Assembly: GCF_900115075.1 (NCBI RefSeq)
Contig: NZ_FOVG01000001.1
Span: forward strand, 1,178,001 to 1,242,000
From: Candidatus Pantoea varia
GTDB lineage: Bacteria; Pseudomonadota; Gammaproteobacteria; Enterobacterales; Enterobacteriaceae
Direction: 5' to 3'
DNA: 64,000 bases
The translations under genes were made by a program, and so were the position numbers. A model generated the notes under the pieces. It saw only the letters and a program-made list of their open reading frames with translations. It was not told the DNA's origin and did not search any database. This document shows, one piece after another, positions 16,039 through 24,956 of this stretch; within the stretch, counting starts at the first letter, position 1, and the number at the start of each line of letters is the position of its first letter.

Positions 16039-17343
16039 ATGCAGACAACCTCACCCATGACTCACCGTGCCAGGATTGGCGCCATATTCCGTGTGACCTC
16101 GGGAAATTTCCTCGAACAGTTCGACTTCTTCCTGTTCGGTTTCTATGCCACCTATATCGCCCATACTTTCTTCCCGGCCAGCAGTGAGTTCGCCTCACTG
16201 ATGATGACCTTTGCCGTGTTTGGTGCAGGGTTCCTGATGCGCCCCATCGGCGCAGTCGTGCTGGGGGCGTACATCGATAAAGTCGGTCGTCGCAAGGGGC
16301 TGATCGTCACGCTTTCCATCATGGCGGCGGGCACCTTTATGATCGTGCTGATCCCCTCCTACCAGAGCATTGGCCTGTGGGCGCCGATGCTGGTGCTGAT
16401 TGGCCGACTGCTGCAGGGCTTTTCCGCCGGTGCAGAGCTGGGCGGTGTCTCGGTCTATCTGGCGGAAATTGCCACACCCGGCCGCAAAGGCTTCTACACC
16501 AGCTGGCAGTCGGGTAGTCAGCAGGTCGCAATTATGGTCGCGGCAGCGATGGGCTTTATCCTCAATGCCGTGCTGGAAGAGAGTGCTATCCGTGAATGGG
16601 GCTGGCGTATTCCGTTTCTGTTTGGCTGCCTGATTGTGCCGTTTATCTTCCTGCTGCGTCGCAAGCTGGAAGAGACCCAGGAGTTCAACAACCGTCGCAG
16701 CCACCCTGATGTGAAACAGGTGTTCCGCATTCTGCTCAATAACTGGCAGGTGGTGATTGCCGGGATGCTGATGGTGGCGATGACCACAACGGCGTTTTAC
16801 CTGATTACGGTTTATGCGCCGACCTTTGGTAAGAAAGTGCTGCTACTGAGCGCCTCTGACAGCCTGCTGGTGACCCTGCTGGTAGCGGTGTCGAACTTTA
16901 TCTGGCTGCCGATTGGCGGCGCAATCTCCGACCGCTTTGGCCGTAAGCCTGTCCTGGTCGCCATGACACTGCTGGCGATTGTCACCACCTACCCGGCGCT
17001 AAGCATGCTGGCGGCAGCACCAGGCTTCTCGATGATGCTGGGCGTGCTGCTGTGGCTGTCGATGATTTACGGTCTTTACAACGGCGCGATGATCCCGGCG
17101 CTGACCGAAATCATGCCTGCGGAAGTGCGTGTGGCGGGCTTCTCGCTGGCCTACAGTCTGGCAACGGCACTGTTTGGTGGCTTTACCCCGGTGATGTCAA
17201 CCGGTCTGATTGAGCTGACCGGCGATAAAGCGTCGCCAGGCTACTGGATGAGTTTTGCGGCCGTCTGCGCCCTGGGGGCGACGCTTTATCTCTATCGTCG
17301 CACCCGCAGTGCCGTATCGCCTGCCCACGAAACTGTTAGCTGA
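16039..17343 (+). CDS. MFS transporter, citrate/tricarballylate:proton symporter type
   Basis: A 434-residue major facilitator with 12 hydrophobic segments and the metabolite:H+ symporter signatures: [19 protein letters not shown] near the start, the loop DKVGRRKG and [15 protein letters not shown]. This subfamily carries citrate, tricarballylate and similar polycarboxylates. CTGGAG precedes the ATG at 16039; the 35-residue upstream extension is unsupported. It is followed 10 bases later by a periplasmic binding protein gene, an unusual pairing for an MFS carrier. Confidence 0.82.
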   Translation: MQTTSPMTHRARIGAIFRVTSGNFLEQFDFFLFGFYATYIAHTFFPASSEFASLMMTFAVFGAGFLMRPIGAVVLGAYIDKVGRRKGLIVTLSIMAAGTFMIVLIPSYQSIGLWAPMLVLIGRLLQGFSAGAELGGVSVYLAEIATPGRKGFYTSWQSGSQQVAIMVAAAMGFILNAVLEESAIREWGWRIPFLFGCLIVPFIFLLRRKLEETQEFNNRRSHPDVKQVFRILLNNWQVVIAGMLMVAMTTTAFYLITVYAPTFGKKVLLLSASDSLLVTLLVAVSNFIWLPIGGAISDRFGRKPVLVAMTLLAIVTTYPALSMLAAAPGFSMMLGVLLWLSMIYGLYNGAMIPALTEIMPAEVRVAGFSLAYSLATALFGGFTPVMSTGLIELTGDKASPGYWMSFAAVCALGATLYLYRRTRSAVSPAHETVS

Positions 17344-17353
17344 GGAACGGAAG

Positions 17354-18163
17354 ATGAAACTGAAAACGATGTCGCTTTATGCAGCCCTGCTGTTCAGCGT
17401 GGCGGGCAACGCCACGGCGCAGGCAAAAGAGCTGACGGTGATGATCTCCGGCGGGTTTAAAGCAGCGTGGGACACGCTCTCGCCACGTTTTGCCCAGCGT
17501 GAAGGGATCACCATCAACACGGTCGCCGGCCCCTCAATGGGCAAGACGCCGCAGGCGATTCCGGCGCGGCTGGCGCGCGGTGAAAAGGCCGATGTGGTGA
17601 TTATGGTCGGCGATGCGTTAAGCGACCTGCAAAAACAGGGCGCGACGCTGCCGGGTTCACGGGTTGAGCTGGCGGACTCCCGCATCGGCGCGGTTATTAA
17701 AAAAGGGGGCGCGCCGGTTAAAATCGGCAGCGAAAGCGAGCTGCGTGCGGCCCTGCTGAACGCCCCTTCTATCGCCTATTCCGACAGCGCCAGCGGCAAA
17801 TATGTCAGCAGCCAGCTGTTCAGCCGACTGGGCATTGAGGATCAGGTGAAGGTGAAGGCGGTGAAGGTTGAGCGCATCCCGGTGGCATCAGAGGTCGCGG
17901 CCGGTAAATACGCTATCGGCTTTCAGCAGGTCAGTGAGCTGCTGCCGGTGCCAGGCGTCACCTTTATTGGCGAACTGCCGGACAAGCTGCAGTACACCAC
18001 CCGCTTCGCCGGTGCCGTGGTGCGCAGGTCAGCGCAGCCGGACGAAGCAGGGAAGCTACTGCACTGGCTCGCCTCGCCGGAGGCTCAGCAGGCGGTCCAC
18101 GCCAGCGGACTGCACACAGTGAAGGCATCAAAACCGGTTAAAGTCGCTGATACTGTTCAATAA
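17354..18163 (+). CDS. ModA-like periplasmic substrate-binding protein
   Basis: A 269-residue protein with a Sec signal peptide (cut near AQA) and the PBP type 2 fold of molybdate/organic-anion binding proteins (extracellular solute-binding, ModA-like; LARGEKADVVIMVGDALSDL). No ABC permease or ATPase follows, and the preceding gene is an MFS carrier, so it may act as an accessory binder for a polycarboxylate or as a sensor. Its 3' end overlaps the convergent LysR gene by 26 bases. AGGAA precedes the ATG. Confidence 0.78.
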   Translation: MKLKTMSLYAALLFSVAGNATAQAKELTVMISGGFKAAWDTLSPRFAQREGITINTVAGPSMGKTPQAIPARLARGEKADVVIMVGDALSDLQKQGATLPGSRVELADSRIGAVIKKGGAPVKIGSESELRAALLNAPSIAYSDSASGKYVSSQLFSRLGIEDQVKVKAVKVERIPVASEVAAGKYAIGFQQVSELLPVPGVTFIGELPDKLQYTTRFAGAVVRRSAQPDEAGKLLHWLASPEAQQAVHASGLHTVKASKPVKVADTVQ

Positions 18164-19037
18164 TCAGGTTCTCCAGTTCGCTGGCGATGTGTGACAGCGT
18201 GCGGCTATTCTTGCGCAACAGACCCACGGTGCGTTTTACCTCCGGGTCTGTCAACGGCACCGCCATCAGCAGGGCATGTTCGTAGCCAGGCATTGACATC
18301 GCGGGGACGGCAGCAATCCCGAGTCCCGCTTCAACCATCCCCAGCATGGTGGTCACGTGCCGGGTTTCACAGACACAGGGCTTCTCCGGCATGATCGCCT
18401 GCAACGCCTGGTCCAGCAGGTTGCGATTGCCGGAAGTTTTATCCAGCCCGACCCATTCCTGCTGATAAAATGCCTGCCAGCTCAGACTCTTTTTGCCTGC
18501 TATCGGATGGTCACGCCGACAGGCCGCCACGTAGGGATCCTCCATTAGCGGCTGGAAATGCACATCCGGCTGTGAGCGGCTCGAAAAACTGATGCCGAAG
18601 TCGGCCTGCCCGCCAATCACCGCGTCATAGACGTTGGCCGCGCTGCTGTCGATCATTTTGACGCGCACCTTTGGATAGCGCGCCTGGAACAGCCGGATGA
18701 TATTGGGCATAAAATAGTAGGCGGCTGACGGCACGCAGGCCACAGTGATCAGGCCGGTGCGGGCTAAGCTCACCTCACTCAGATCGGCCATCACCTCTTC
18801 AAAATCGGCCAGCAGCTTTTCCGACCGCTGCGCAAACGCATGCCCTTTCAGCGTCAGCGTGACGCGGCGCGTGGTCCGCTCAAACAGTTTGATCCCCAGC
18901 GTGGTTTCGAGCTTATCAATGCGGCGGCTTAGTGCCGACTGAGAAAGGCAGATCGATTCCGCCGCCAGGCGAAAATTACCAAACTCCATCAGCGCGCGAA
19001 ATGCGTAGAGATCGTTGAGATCAAAATTAACCGGCAT
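18138..19037 (-). CDS. LysR-family transcriptional regulator
   Basis: A 299-residue LysR protein: N-terminal helix-turn-helix (FGNFRLAAESICLSQSALSRRIDKLE) and an effector-binding domain with the PBP fold. AGAGG fits the ATG at 19037; a GTG six bases upstream is possible. It converges on the MFS/binding-protein pair and overlaps its last codons, so it is a candidate regulator of that pair, probably responding to a carboxylate. Confidence 0.85.
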   Translation of the reverse strand: MPVNFDLNDLYAFRALMEFGNFRLAAESICLSQSALSRRIDKLETTLGIKLFERTTRRVTLTLKGHAFAQRSEKLLADFEEVMADLSEVSLARTGLITVACVPSAAYYFMPNIIRLFQARYPKVRVKMIDSSAANVYDAVIGGQADFGISFSSRSQPDVHFQPLMEDPYVAACRRDHPIAGKKSLSWQAFYQQEWVGLDKTSGNRNLLDQALQAIMPEKPCVCETRHVTTMLGMVEAGLGIAAVPAMSMPGYEHALLMAVPLTDPEVKRTVGLLRKNSRTLSHIASELENLIIEQYQRL

Positions 19038-19051
19038 GGGCACCTCTTCTC

Positions 19052-19543
19052 TTAAACCGCATCACGCTTATCCTCATTTTCATCGCCTTCCGTCTGAGTG
19101 AAATCGGTAACGAATCTGCTGAGTAGCTGCTCCAGCGCCTCGCGATCGCACTCCGGCCAGTGCCCGAAAACGCGCTGATAGACCTGCACACGTTGCGCAT
19201 CGATTTTATCAGTCATCGCCCTGCCATCCGGGGTGATTACCGCCTCGTTAATCCTTTTGTCCTGGCGGTTCTTCTGGCGCACGACCAGCCCGGTTTCCTC
19301 TAACTTCGCCACCTGACGGCTGACCGTGCTGTAATCACGCCCCACCCGATCCGCCAGCTCACCCACGCCGATCGGCCCGAACCGGCTGACCTGAACCAGC
19401 AGCGGAAACAACGCCCGATCCAGCTCAATACCCGCCGCTTTAATCATCGCCATATCGCGCTGGGGCCGGTTAAGCGCGCCTGCAATTGTCAGCAGACAAT
19501 TGTGCAGCGCATCGTATTTATGTGTATTTTGCACACTTTTCAT
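19052..19543 (-). CDS. MarR-family transcriptional regulator
   Basis: A 163-residue MarR protein with the winged-helix core (VGELADRVGRDYSTVSRQVAKLEETGLV) and the wing DKRINEAVITPDG. I chose the ATG at 19543 because AGGA lies eight bases upstream; longer in-frame starts at 19552 and 19588 run into the divergent promoter. It is divergent from a quinone-oxidoreductase-like gene, the usual arrangement for a MarR repressor and its target. Confidence 0.83.
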   Translation of the reverse strand: MKSVQNTHKYDALHNCLLTIAGALNRPQRDMAMIKAAGIELDRALFPLLVQVSRFGPIGVGELADRVGRDYSTVSRQVAKLEETGLVVRQKNRQDKRINEAVITPDGRAMTDKIDAQRVQVYQRVFGHWPECDREALEQLLSRFVTDFTQTEGDENEDKRDAV

Positions 19544-19571
19544 TGACGCCATCCTGAGGCAGGAATAATGT

Positions 19572-19584
19572 GTGTACTTTACAC
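19572..19584. promoter_or_regulatory. Inverted repeat GTGTA-N3-TACAC, probable MarR operator
   Basis: A perfect 5-base dyad in the divergent promoter region between the MarR gene and the oxidoreductase gene, placed where a repressor could control both. Assignment to this MarR protein is inferred from position. Confidence 0.6.
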
Positions 19585-19616
19585 TCAATCACCGTTCATT
19601 AGAAGGACAACTCCCT

Positions 19617-20552
19617 ATGAAAGCCGCCATCATTACTCATGCCGGTCAAAAACCGCACTATGGTGATTTTCCCGATTCCCTGCCCGCTGAAAACCAACTG
19701 TTGGTTCACGTGAAAGCCGCCGCCATCAGCCAGTTGGTCAAAGCACGGGCTGCAGGCACGCATTACAGCGCCGCTGCGCCCTATCCTATGGTGCCAGGCA
19801 TTGACGGTACCGGTTACCTCGACAACGGCGATCCGGTTTACTTTCTGACCTTTGGTACCGCGTCGGGCAGCATGGCGGAACGCGTGGTGGTCAATGCCCG
19901 CTGCGTCATTCCGCTTCCTGCGTCGCTTGATCCCGTGGTCGCCGCCGCGCTTGCCAATCCGGGCATGTCTTCATGGGCCGCACTCACCCGCCGGGCTGAA
20001 CTGCGCAAAGGCGAAACCGTGCTGATCAACGGCGCAACCGGCACCTCCGGCCGCCTGGCGATTCGTATCGCCCGCAGTCTTGGCGCGGGTAAAATTATTG
20101 CGACCGGCCGGAACCCGGAGATACTTCAGCAACTGCTTAATGAAGGCGCAGACAGCGTCATTACACTTGATGCTCTGGCCGCTGAACTCCCTGCCCTGAT
20201 GGCAGACGGCATTGATGTGGTGCTGGATTATCTATGGGGAGAGAGCGCGCTGGCGATCATGGAAGCGGCGGTGCGGGGCGGTGATCATGTCGTTCGCTTC
20301 GTTCAGATTGGCTCACTCAGCGCACAGGAGATCCCTTTGCACAGTCATTTGCTGCGTGCATCCGGGCTGACACTGATGGGGAGTGGACTGGGCAGTGTAT
20401 CCAACGCAGACCTGATTGGCTCGCTGGCTGAACTACTACAGGCTGCCGGACAGCACGCATTTTCTGTGCCTTTTAAGCCACGTCCTCTTTCTGAGGTGGA
20501 TACAGCATGGGATGAGGATGACAGCCGCTGTCGGACGGTGTTTACACTGTAG
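19617..20552 (+). CDS. Quinone-oxidoreductase-like (MDR, zinc-free) dehydrogenase
   Basis: A 311-residue medium-chain dehydrogenase/reductase with the NAD(P)H site INGATGTSGRLAIRIARSLGAG in the Rossmann domain and the N-terminal GroES-like fold. The cysteines that bind catalytic zinc in alcohol dehydrogenases are not apparent, which fits quinone oxidoreductase or enone-reductase types. AAGGAC precedes the ATG at 19617. It is divergent from, and probably repressed by, the MarR protein; a role against electrophile or quinone stress is likely. Confidence 0.78.
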   Translation: MKAAIITHAGQKPHYGDFPDSLPAENQLLVHVKAAAISQLVKARAAGTHYSAAAPYPMVPGIDGTGYLDNGDPVYFLTFGTASGSMAERVVVNARCVIPLPASLDPVVAAALANPGMSSWAALTRRAELRKGETVLINGATGTSGRLAIRIARSLGAGKIIATGRNPEILQQLLNEGADSVITLDALAAELPALMADGIDVVLDYLWGESALAIMEAAVRGGDHVVRFVQIGSLSAQEIPLHSHLLRASGLTLMGSGLGSVSNADLIGSLAELLQAAGQHAFSVPFKPRPLSEVDTAWDEDDSRCRTVFTL

Positions 20553-20601
20553 TCACCCGGAACATGAACAGCGCGGGCCTGCCTGTCGGGCAGACTCGCC
20601 A

Positions 20602-21042
20602 CTAACCTCCGGACGGCATCGGATGCAGAAATCGCTCAGGATAATCGGGTCTGATGGCGTGCTGGCTACTGTAACGGCCGAATAGCTTATAGCGGTTTAA
20701 CGCGATGCGATCATAGGCAAAATTACTGATCGCGTCAGGAAAGTGGCGCAGCACTGCCAGCCCGCGCCAGGGGGCCGGCAGATGCTGCATCACGCGGAAC
20801 ACGGCCTGCGCCCGCAGCCAGTGCTGGTTGTCGGCAATATAGACAATGGTGCTGACGTTCTCTTCCGGCAGTCCGGCCCAGCGCAGCAGCGCTTTGCCCT
20901 GCTCGCTCTGCACCGAGGCAAAACGGACCTGCCGCGCCAGATGGTGACGCAGCAGAAACTGAACCCAGCCGTTACACAGCTTACAGACGCCGTCATAGAG
21001 CACGGCGCTCTCACCGGTTTGCAGATACGGGGGCGACGACAT
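20602..21042 (-). CDS. DCC-family thiol-disulfide oxidoreductase-like protein (YuxK type)
   Basis: A 146-residue protein with the family signature DGVCKLCNGWV (CxxC at residues 20 and 23), an IVYI-type strand and the C-terminal NRYKLFGR block of DUF393/DCC proteins. These are thioredoxin-fold-like proteins of unknown substrate. GAGGAG precedes the ATG at 21042. It overlaps the end of the upstream kinase gene by 32 bases and is the last gene of the minus-strand operon. Confidence 0.8.
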   Translation of the reverse strand: MSSPPYLQTGESAVLYDGVCKLCNGWVQFLLRHHLARQVRFASVQSEQGKALLRWAGLPEENVSTIVYIADNQHWLRAQAVFRVMQHLPAPWRGLAVLRHFPDAISNFAYDRIALNRYKLFGRYSSQHAIRPDYPERFLHPMPSGG

Positions 21043-21634
21043 CCTGCAACTCCTCACTCCTCTGATGATGAGCTGAAGTGTAGCGGGTTCTGGACAGTTG
21101 CTGTTGCAGCCAGTGGATAACAGCAGCGTGCTCCTGGACGCAGGCATCCACTTCATACACTGCTCCCAGCGCCATCGGCCTGGCCTGCTGCGCCAGCTGG
21201 CGCAGCTCCGGCAGATACTCAGCGCCTGGATGGCCCGGCAGCCGCTGCGACAGACGCGCCTGATAACGCGCCACCGCCACCTCCGGCTCAATCTTCAGCC
21301 ACAGCTCCAGCACCTCTTCGACGCCCGCCTGTTTCACTCCCTGCTCCAGCAGCGTGCGCGGCTGAAAACCAAACCAGGCATCGATCAGCCAGACCTGACT
21401 GGCGGGTGCCTGTTCGACGATGTTCCAGATCGCCTGATAAGCCGCGCAGCCCAGTTGCCGGTTACGCAGGCGATCGACCGGCGCAAAAGCGTGCATAAAC
21501 GGCTCTTTCAGGCTGTCGAGCGTCAGCACCGGCCAGCCAAAGTGCTGTGACAGCGCGTGCGTCAGGGTGCTCTTTCCCGAAGCCGGAATACCGTTAACCA
21601 GCACCACGCGTTTGGGGGGTAGGTTTTGCGTCAT
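21011..21634 (-). CDS. P-loop kinase-like protein in a PTS operon
   Basis: A 207-residue protein with Walker A GIPASGKST near residue 15, a WLIDAWFG motif in the Walker B position and an arginine-rich lid. The fold is that of gluconate kinase/APS kinase/zeta-like small kinases. It overlaps the PTS IIA gene by four bases (ATGA) and is thus co-translated with a sugar PTS, so it could phosphorylate a sugar or sugar acid; that is inference. Confidence 0.7.
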   Translation of the reverse strand: MTQNLPPKRVVLVNGIPASGKSTLTHALSQHFGWPVLTLDSLKEPFMHAFAPVDRLRNRQLGCAAYQAIWNIVEQAPASQVWLIDAWFGFQPRTLLEQGVKQAGVEEVLELWLKIEPEVAVARYQARLSQRLPGHPGAEYLPELRQLAQQARPMALGAVYEVDACVQEHAAVIHWLQQQLSRTRYTSAHHQRSEELQDVVAPVSANR

Positions 21635-22068
21635 AAGATATCGATGACCTCCGCGACACTGCTGGCCTGACGTAACCGGACCAGCGTCTCCTCATCCTCC
21701 AGCAGCGACACAATCGCGCGGATCCCCTCTTCGATATGGGCATTGCTGTCACGGGCGCCAAACATAATCACAATGTCCGCCTTATCACTGCCTTCAAACG
21801 AGATCGGCTCATTCAGCAGGATCATACTGAAACAGTCGCGGATCACCCCCGCTTCCGGTCGCGCATGAGGGATGGCGATACCCTCCTCAAACACATAATA
21901 AGCGCCATGGGCCAGCGTGTTGGCGATCACCGCATCCGGATAGGAGGCAGCGAGATAGCCGCCACTAACCAGCGGTTCGGCGGCCAGCGCGATAACCTGA
22001 CGCCAGTCCGTGGCGTCGATGCCAATCTGAATGGCGTTGGCCTCTTGCAATAACTGCTTAATCGTCAT
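21631..22068 (-). CDS. PTS EIIA, fructose/mannitol type
   Basis: A 145-residue IIA domain of the PTS_EIIA_2 family with the phosphorylation site His68 (EEGIAIPHARPEAG). It would pass phosphate from HPr to the IIB protein encoded upstream. AAGGAG precedes the ATG. IIA is of the fructose/mannitol type (which also covers UlaC), compatible with the UlaA/UlaB-like IIC and IIB of this operon. Confidence 0.85.
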   Translation of the reverse strand: MTIKQLLQEANAIQIGIDATDWRQVIALAAEPLVSGGYLAASYPDAVIANTLAHGAYYVFEEGIAIPHARPEAGVIRDCFSMILLNEPISFEGSDKADIVIMFGARDSNAHIEEGIRAIVSLLEDEETLVRLRQASSVAEVIDIL

Positions 22069-22077
22069 CAGCTCTCC

Positions 22078-22347
22078 TTAAATCGACTGGCGAACCACAT
22101 TGCGTAATTCATCGATTTTGACGAACAGCGCATCAATTTCATTGCGGTAGCGACGGCTTTTCGCAAATAAATTTAATGCCCGGTTATATTCCAGCATTAA
22201 TTGTTTTTGCGTTTCGCCATCACGCGGATTGATAGCCAGCTGCTGCTCCAGTTGCGTTATTTTCTCGCGACTTAATTCCGCCAGATGATCCTGCTGCTGC
22301 TCGCTGGGTTGTTCCACAGCCGGAGACTTTTTTAAGAATCCAAACAT
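22078..22347 (-). CDS. Hypothetical helical protein in PTS operon
   Basis: An 89-residue, highly charged, probably all-helical protein with a short hydrophobic start (MFGFLKK), a Glu/Gln-rich middle likely to form a coiled coil, and an RRYRNEIDALF segment. AGGAG precedes the ATG. It sits between the aldolase and IIA genes of the PTS operon. I do not recognise the family; the location suggests an accessory role in the same pathway. Confidence 0.6.
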   Translation of the reverse strand: MFGFLKKSPAVEQPSEQQQDHLAELSREKITQLEQQLAINPRDGETQKQLMLEYNRALNLFAKSRRYRNEIDALFVKIDELRNVVRQSI

Positions 22348-22442
22348 AGGCTCTCCTGCCCCTTATGATGTCGGGGTGGCTAAGATTAATAGTGATGATA
22401 AAAACGTTTAACGCAATAACCCGGTTATGGCGACGCGGGTGA

Positions 22443-23285
22443 TTAACGGAATAACTGCATTTTCTCTACCAGCACATTGGTGACCGCATCATTGGCCGGC
22501 ACCAGGAAATTACGCACGCTGTCATTGACCTTGCCTTTTTCAAAGGTCGATTTGCACTGCGCCACCCACTGAACATTCATTTCGGTGCCGACATTGACCT
22601 TCTCAATCCCGCTGCTGACCGCAAGCCGCATATCTTCATCGCTGACGCCGGTGCCACCGTGCAGCACCAGTGGCGTGTGGGTTGCCGCGGTAATATCCGC
22701 CAGACGCTGATGCTGAATATGCGCCTTACCGGTGTAAAGCCCATGTACGGTGCCGATAGAGATCGCCAGCATATCGACGCCGGTCTCTTCAACGAAACGG
22801 CGTGCATCTTCCACCGGCGTAAACGCGATCGCCTCCATCTCCACACATTTACCATCTTCCGAACCACCAATTGCGCCCAGCTCCGCCTCTACCGAGACAT
22901 TATGTGGTCGCGCCATATCAATCACCCGGCGGGTATTGGCAATATTCTCTTCAATCGACAAATGTGATCCGTCATACATCACGGAACTGAATCCGGCATC
23001 TATCGCCGTCTGAATCGCGGCTAAATCGGAACAATGATCGAGATGCAGACAGGTCGGCACATTCATACTCTCTGACAGCGATTTAATCGCATCGACCAGC
23101 AGCTTATGGCCGAGATATTTCGCCGTGCCGGTAGAGATCTGAATCATTAACGGACTGTTGGTTTTCTCTGCCGCTTTAAAATAGGCGGGCAGCATCTCCA
23201 GGCAGTGAAGATTAAAAGAACCCACCGCTTTAAAGTCACGCTGTTTAGCCAGCTTTAACAGGTCGGTGAAATTATAAAGTTTCAT
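22443..23285 (-). CDS. Class II fructose/tagatose-bisphosphate aldolase
   Basis: A 280-residue zinc aldolase of the KbaY/GatY/FbaA type. Visible are LHLDHCSD (zinc ligands and catalytic Asp), SVMYDGSHL, VEAELGAIGG and VLHGGTGVSDED. It should split a ketose-1,6-bisphosphate into DHAP and an aldehyde phosphate. The ATG at 23285 follows GAGGAAAA and overlaps the IIC gene by 14 bases; the long upstream frame is in the IIC gene. With the PFK-like kinase of the same operon it forms a complete entry route into glycolysis. Confidence 0.85.
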   Translation of the reverse strand: MKLYNFTDLLKLAKQRDFKAVGSFNLHCLEMLPAYFKAAEKTNSPLMIQISTGTAKYLGHKLLVDAIKSLSESMNVPTCLHLDHCSDLAAIQTAIDAGFSSVMYDGSHLSIEENIANTRRVIDMARPHNVSVEAELGAIGGSEDGKCVEMEAIAFTPVEDARRFVEETGVDMLAISIGTVHGLYTGKAHIQHQRLADITAATHTPLVLHGGTGVSDEDMRLAVSSGIEKVNVGTEMNVQWVAQCKSTFEKGKVNDSVRNFLVPANDAVTNVLVEKMQLFR

Positions 23286-24639
23286 GGATTTTTTCCTCTT
23301 GAGGTTTGGTGGTTTTGCCGTTAACAAACCAGGCAAGTGCGGTAACAAAGGCAATAAACAGGGCGACGAACAGCCAGTTGTTCTGGAAGGCGTGGCCGAG
23401 CACCAGGCCGGTACTGATGACGTCTGAATCACTGAAGGTCACGCCGGTAAAGCCATAGCTCTCCAGCATCGGCACCAGGATGGCCGGCAGAATGGTGATA
23501 AAGAGTCCATGGACGAAGCCGCCGATCATCGCGCCGCGCCGTCCGCCCATGGCATTACCAAATACCCCGGCGGTGCCCCCGGCGAAGAAGTTGGTCAGCA
23601 GGCCAGGCAGGATCATTGCCAGACCGAACATCGGGAAGACCAGCATGCCGACGATAGAGCCCAGCGTAGTGGCGAGGAAGCCGACGATCACCGCGTTCGG
23701 GGCGTAGGGAAACATCACCGGGCAGTCCAGCGCCGGTTTGGCATCCGGCACGACACGCATGGCGATCCCCCGGAAAGCAGGCACCAGCTCGTTAAGCAGC
23801 AGGCGGACACCGCTGTAGAGCACGAAGACTCCGGCCACGAATTGAATCGACTGCATAAAGGCGTACATCAGGTAGTTCATGCCATTGCTGTACTGGGCAA
23901 TAAACGCCGGACCCGCTGCCACGGCGGGGATCAGGTACATCGGCACCATCACCAGCGCCATCGACAGATAGGTATCCTGCAGAAACTTGAAGTTATCCGG
24001 CAGCTTCAGATCTTCGGTGGAGCGCGATCCTTTGCCGACCACTTTGGCGACCGCGGCGGTGACCAGATAACCGATGGTGCAGAAGTGACCCAACGCCACG
24101 TCGTCCGAGTCGGTAATGCGCCGCACCACTGGCTGCGCCAGCGCAGGCATCACGACCGCCATGATCCCGCCAAAGATACCGCCGGTCAGGATCAGCGGCA
24201 GGCCGGTCAGCCCCGCTTTGTAGCCGATGACTGCGCCAATCGTCGCCATCCATAACAGGGCCTGACCGGTCAGGAAGATGTATTTAAACGGCGTCAGTCG
24301 CGCGATGATGATATTGACGATAAAGATCACCAGCAGCGTCAGTGCCACTTCAGATCCCAGCTCACGGTTAGCCAGTCCGGCAATGGCGGCAACATCGGTG
24401 ATATAGCCGCGCATACCAAAGCCGTGGGTAAAAATGGTATTGAGGAACGTCAGGGTGCCCACAATAATATTGATACCCGCCATCATAATTAAAAAGCCAA
24501 GCAGGGTTTTAAAGGTGCCTTCCATCACCTTGCCTGCCGATTTTTTTTGCAGCAGCAGACCAATCAGGGCAATAAAGGCGATCAGAATAGATGCCTGCCC
24601 CAGCAGATCTTTTACCAGGAAGTCGATCACACTATTCAT
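23272..24639 (-). CDS. PTS EIIC, ascorbate/galactitol (UlaA) type
   Basis: A 455-residue polytopic membrane protein of the UlaA/SgaT group, with NxxxARLTPFKYIFLTGQ, a GLPLILTGGIFGGIM segment and GGRRGAMIGGFVHGL. It forms the sugar channel of the PTS. It overlaps the IIB gene by eight bases. The substrate may be ascorbate-like or a sugar alcohol, but the kinase-plus-aldolase pair downstream and upstream argues against the E. coli ascorbate route. Confidence 0.85.
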   Translation of the reverse strand: MNSVIDFLVKDLLGQASILIAFIALIGLLLQKKSAGKVMEGTFKTLLGFLIMMAGINIIVGTLTFLNTIFTHGFGMRGYITDVAAIAGLANRELGSEVALTLLVIFIVNIIIARLTPFKYIFLTGQALLWMATIGAVIGYKAGLTGLPLILTGGIFGGIMAVVMPALAQPVVRRITDSDDVALGHFCTIGYLVTAAVAKVVGKGSRSTEDLKLPDNFKFLQDTYLSMALVMVPMYLIPAVAAGPAFIAQYSNGMNYLMYAFMQSIQFVAGVFVLYSGVRLLLNELVPAFRGIAMRVVPDAKPALDCPVMFPYAPNAVIVGFLATTLGSIVGMLVFPMFGLAMILPGLLTNFFAGGTAGVFGNAMGGRRGAMIGGFVHGLFITILPAILVPMLESYGFTGVTFSDSDVISTGLVLGHAFQNNWLFVALFIAFVTALAWFVNGKTTKPQEEKIHETL

Positions 24640-24946
24640 GGGCGGCGACCTTCTCGTTGCGTTCTTTTAAGAAGGCCAGGATCTTCTGCTCTATTTCCGC
24701 TTTATCGGTGAGCCGGTTAAGAATAATGACCCGTTTAATCTGTTCCGGACTGGCGTCGGCGTTTAATACATCGGCGAATGCTTTTTGTGTCAGGATCATA
24801 TCTGACTTAAATGCATTCGCTTCTGAAATGGTGGTGTGATCGATGTCGGCCTCAATCTCCAGTTTTTTTAATACCGCTTTTGCGCTCATCTCAATCGCAA
24901 AACTGGAGCCTAATCCACAACCACAGACACATAATATTTTCAGCAT
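24632..24946 (-). CDS. PTS EIIB, UlaB type
   Basis: A 104-residue IIB protein of the lactose/ascorbate type with the phosphocysteine loop CGCGLGSS (probable active Cys8). It transfers phosphate from IIA His68 to the incoming sugar in IIC. GAGGAC precedes the ATG. Confidence 0.85.
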   Translation of the reverse strand: MLKILCVCGCGLGSSFAIEMSAKAVLKKLEIEADIDHTTISEANAFKSDMILTQKAFADVLNADASPEQIKRVIILNRLTDKAEIEQKILAFLKERNEKVAAHE

Positions 24947-24956
24947 GGTTTTGTCC

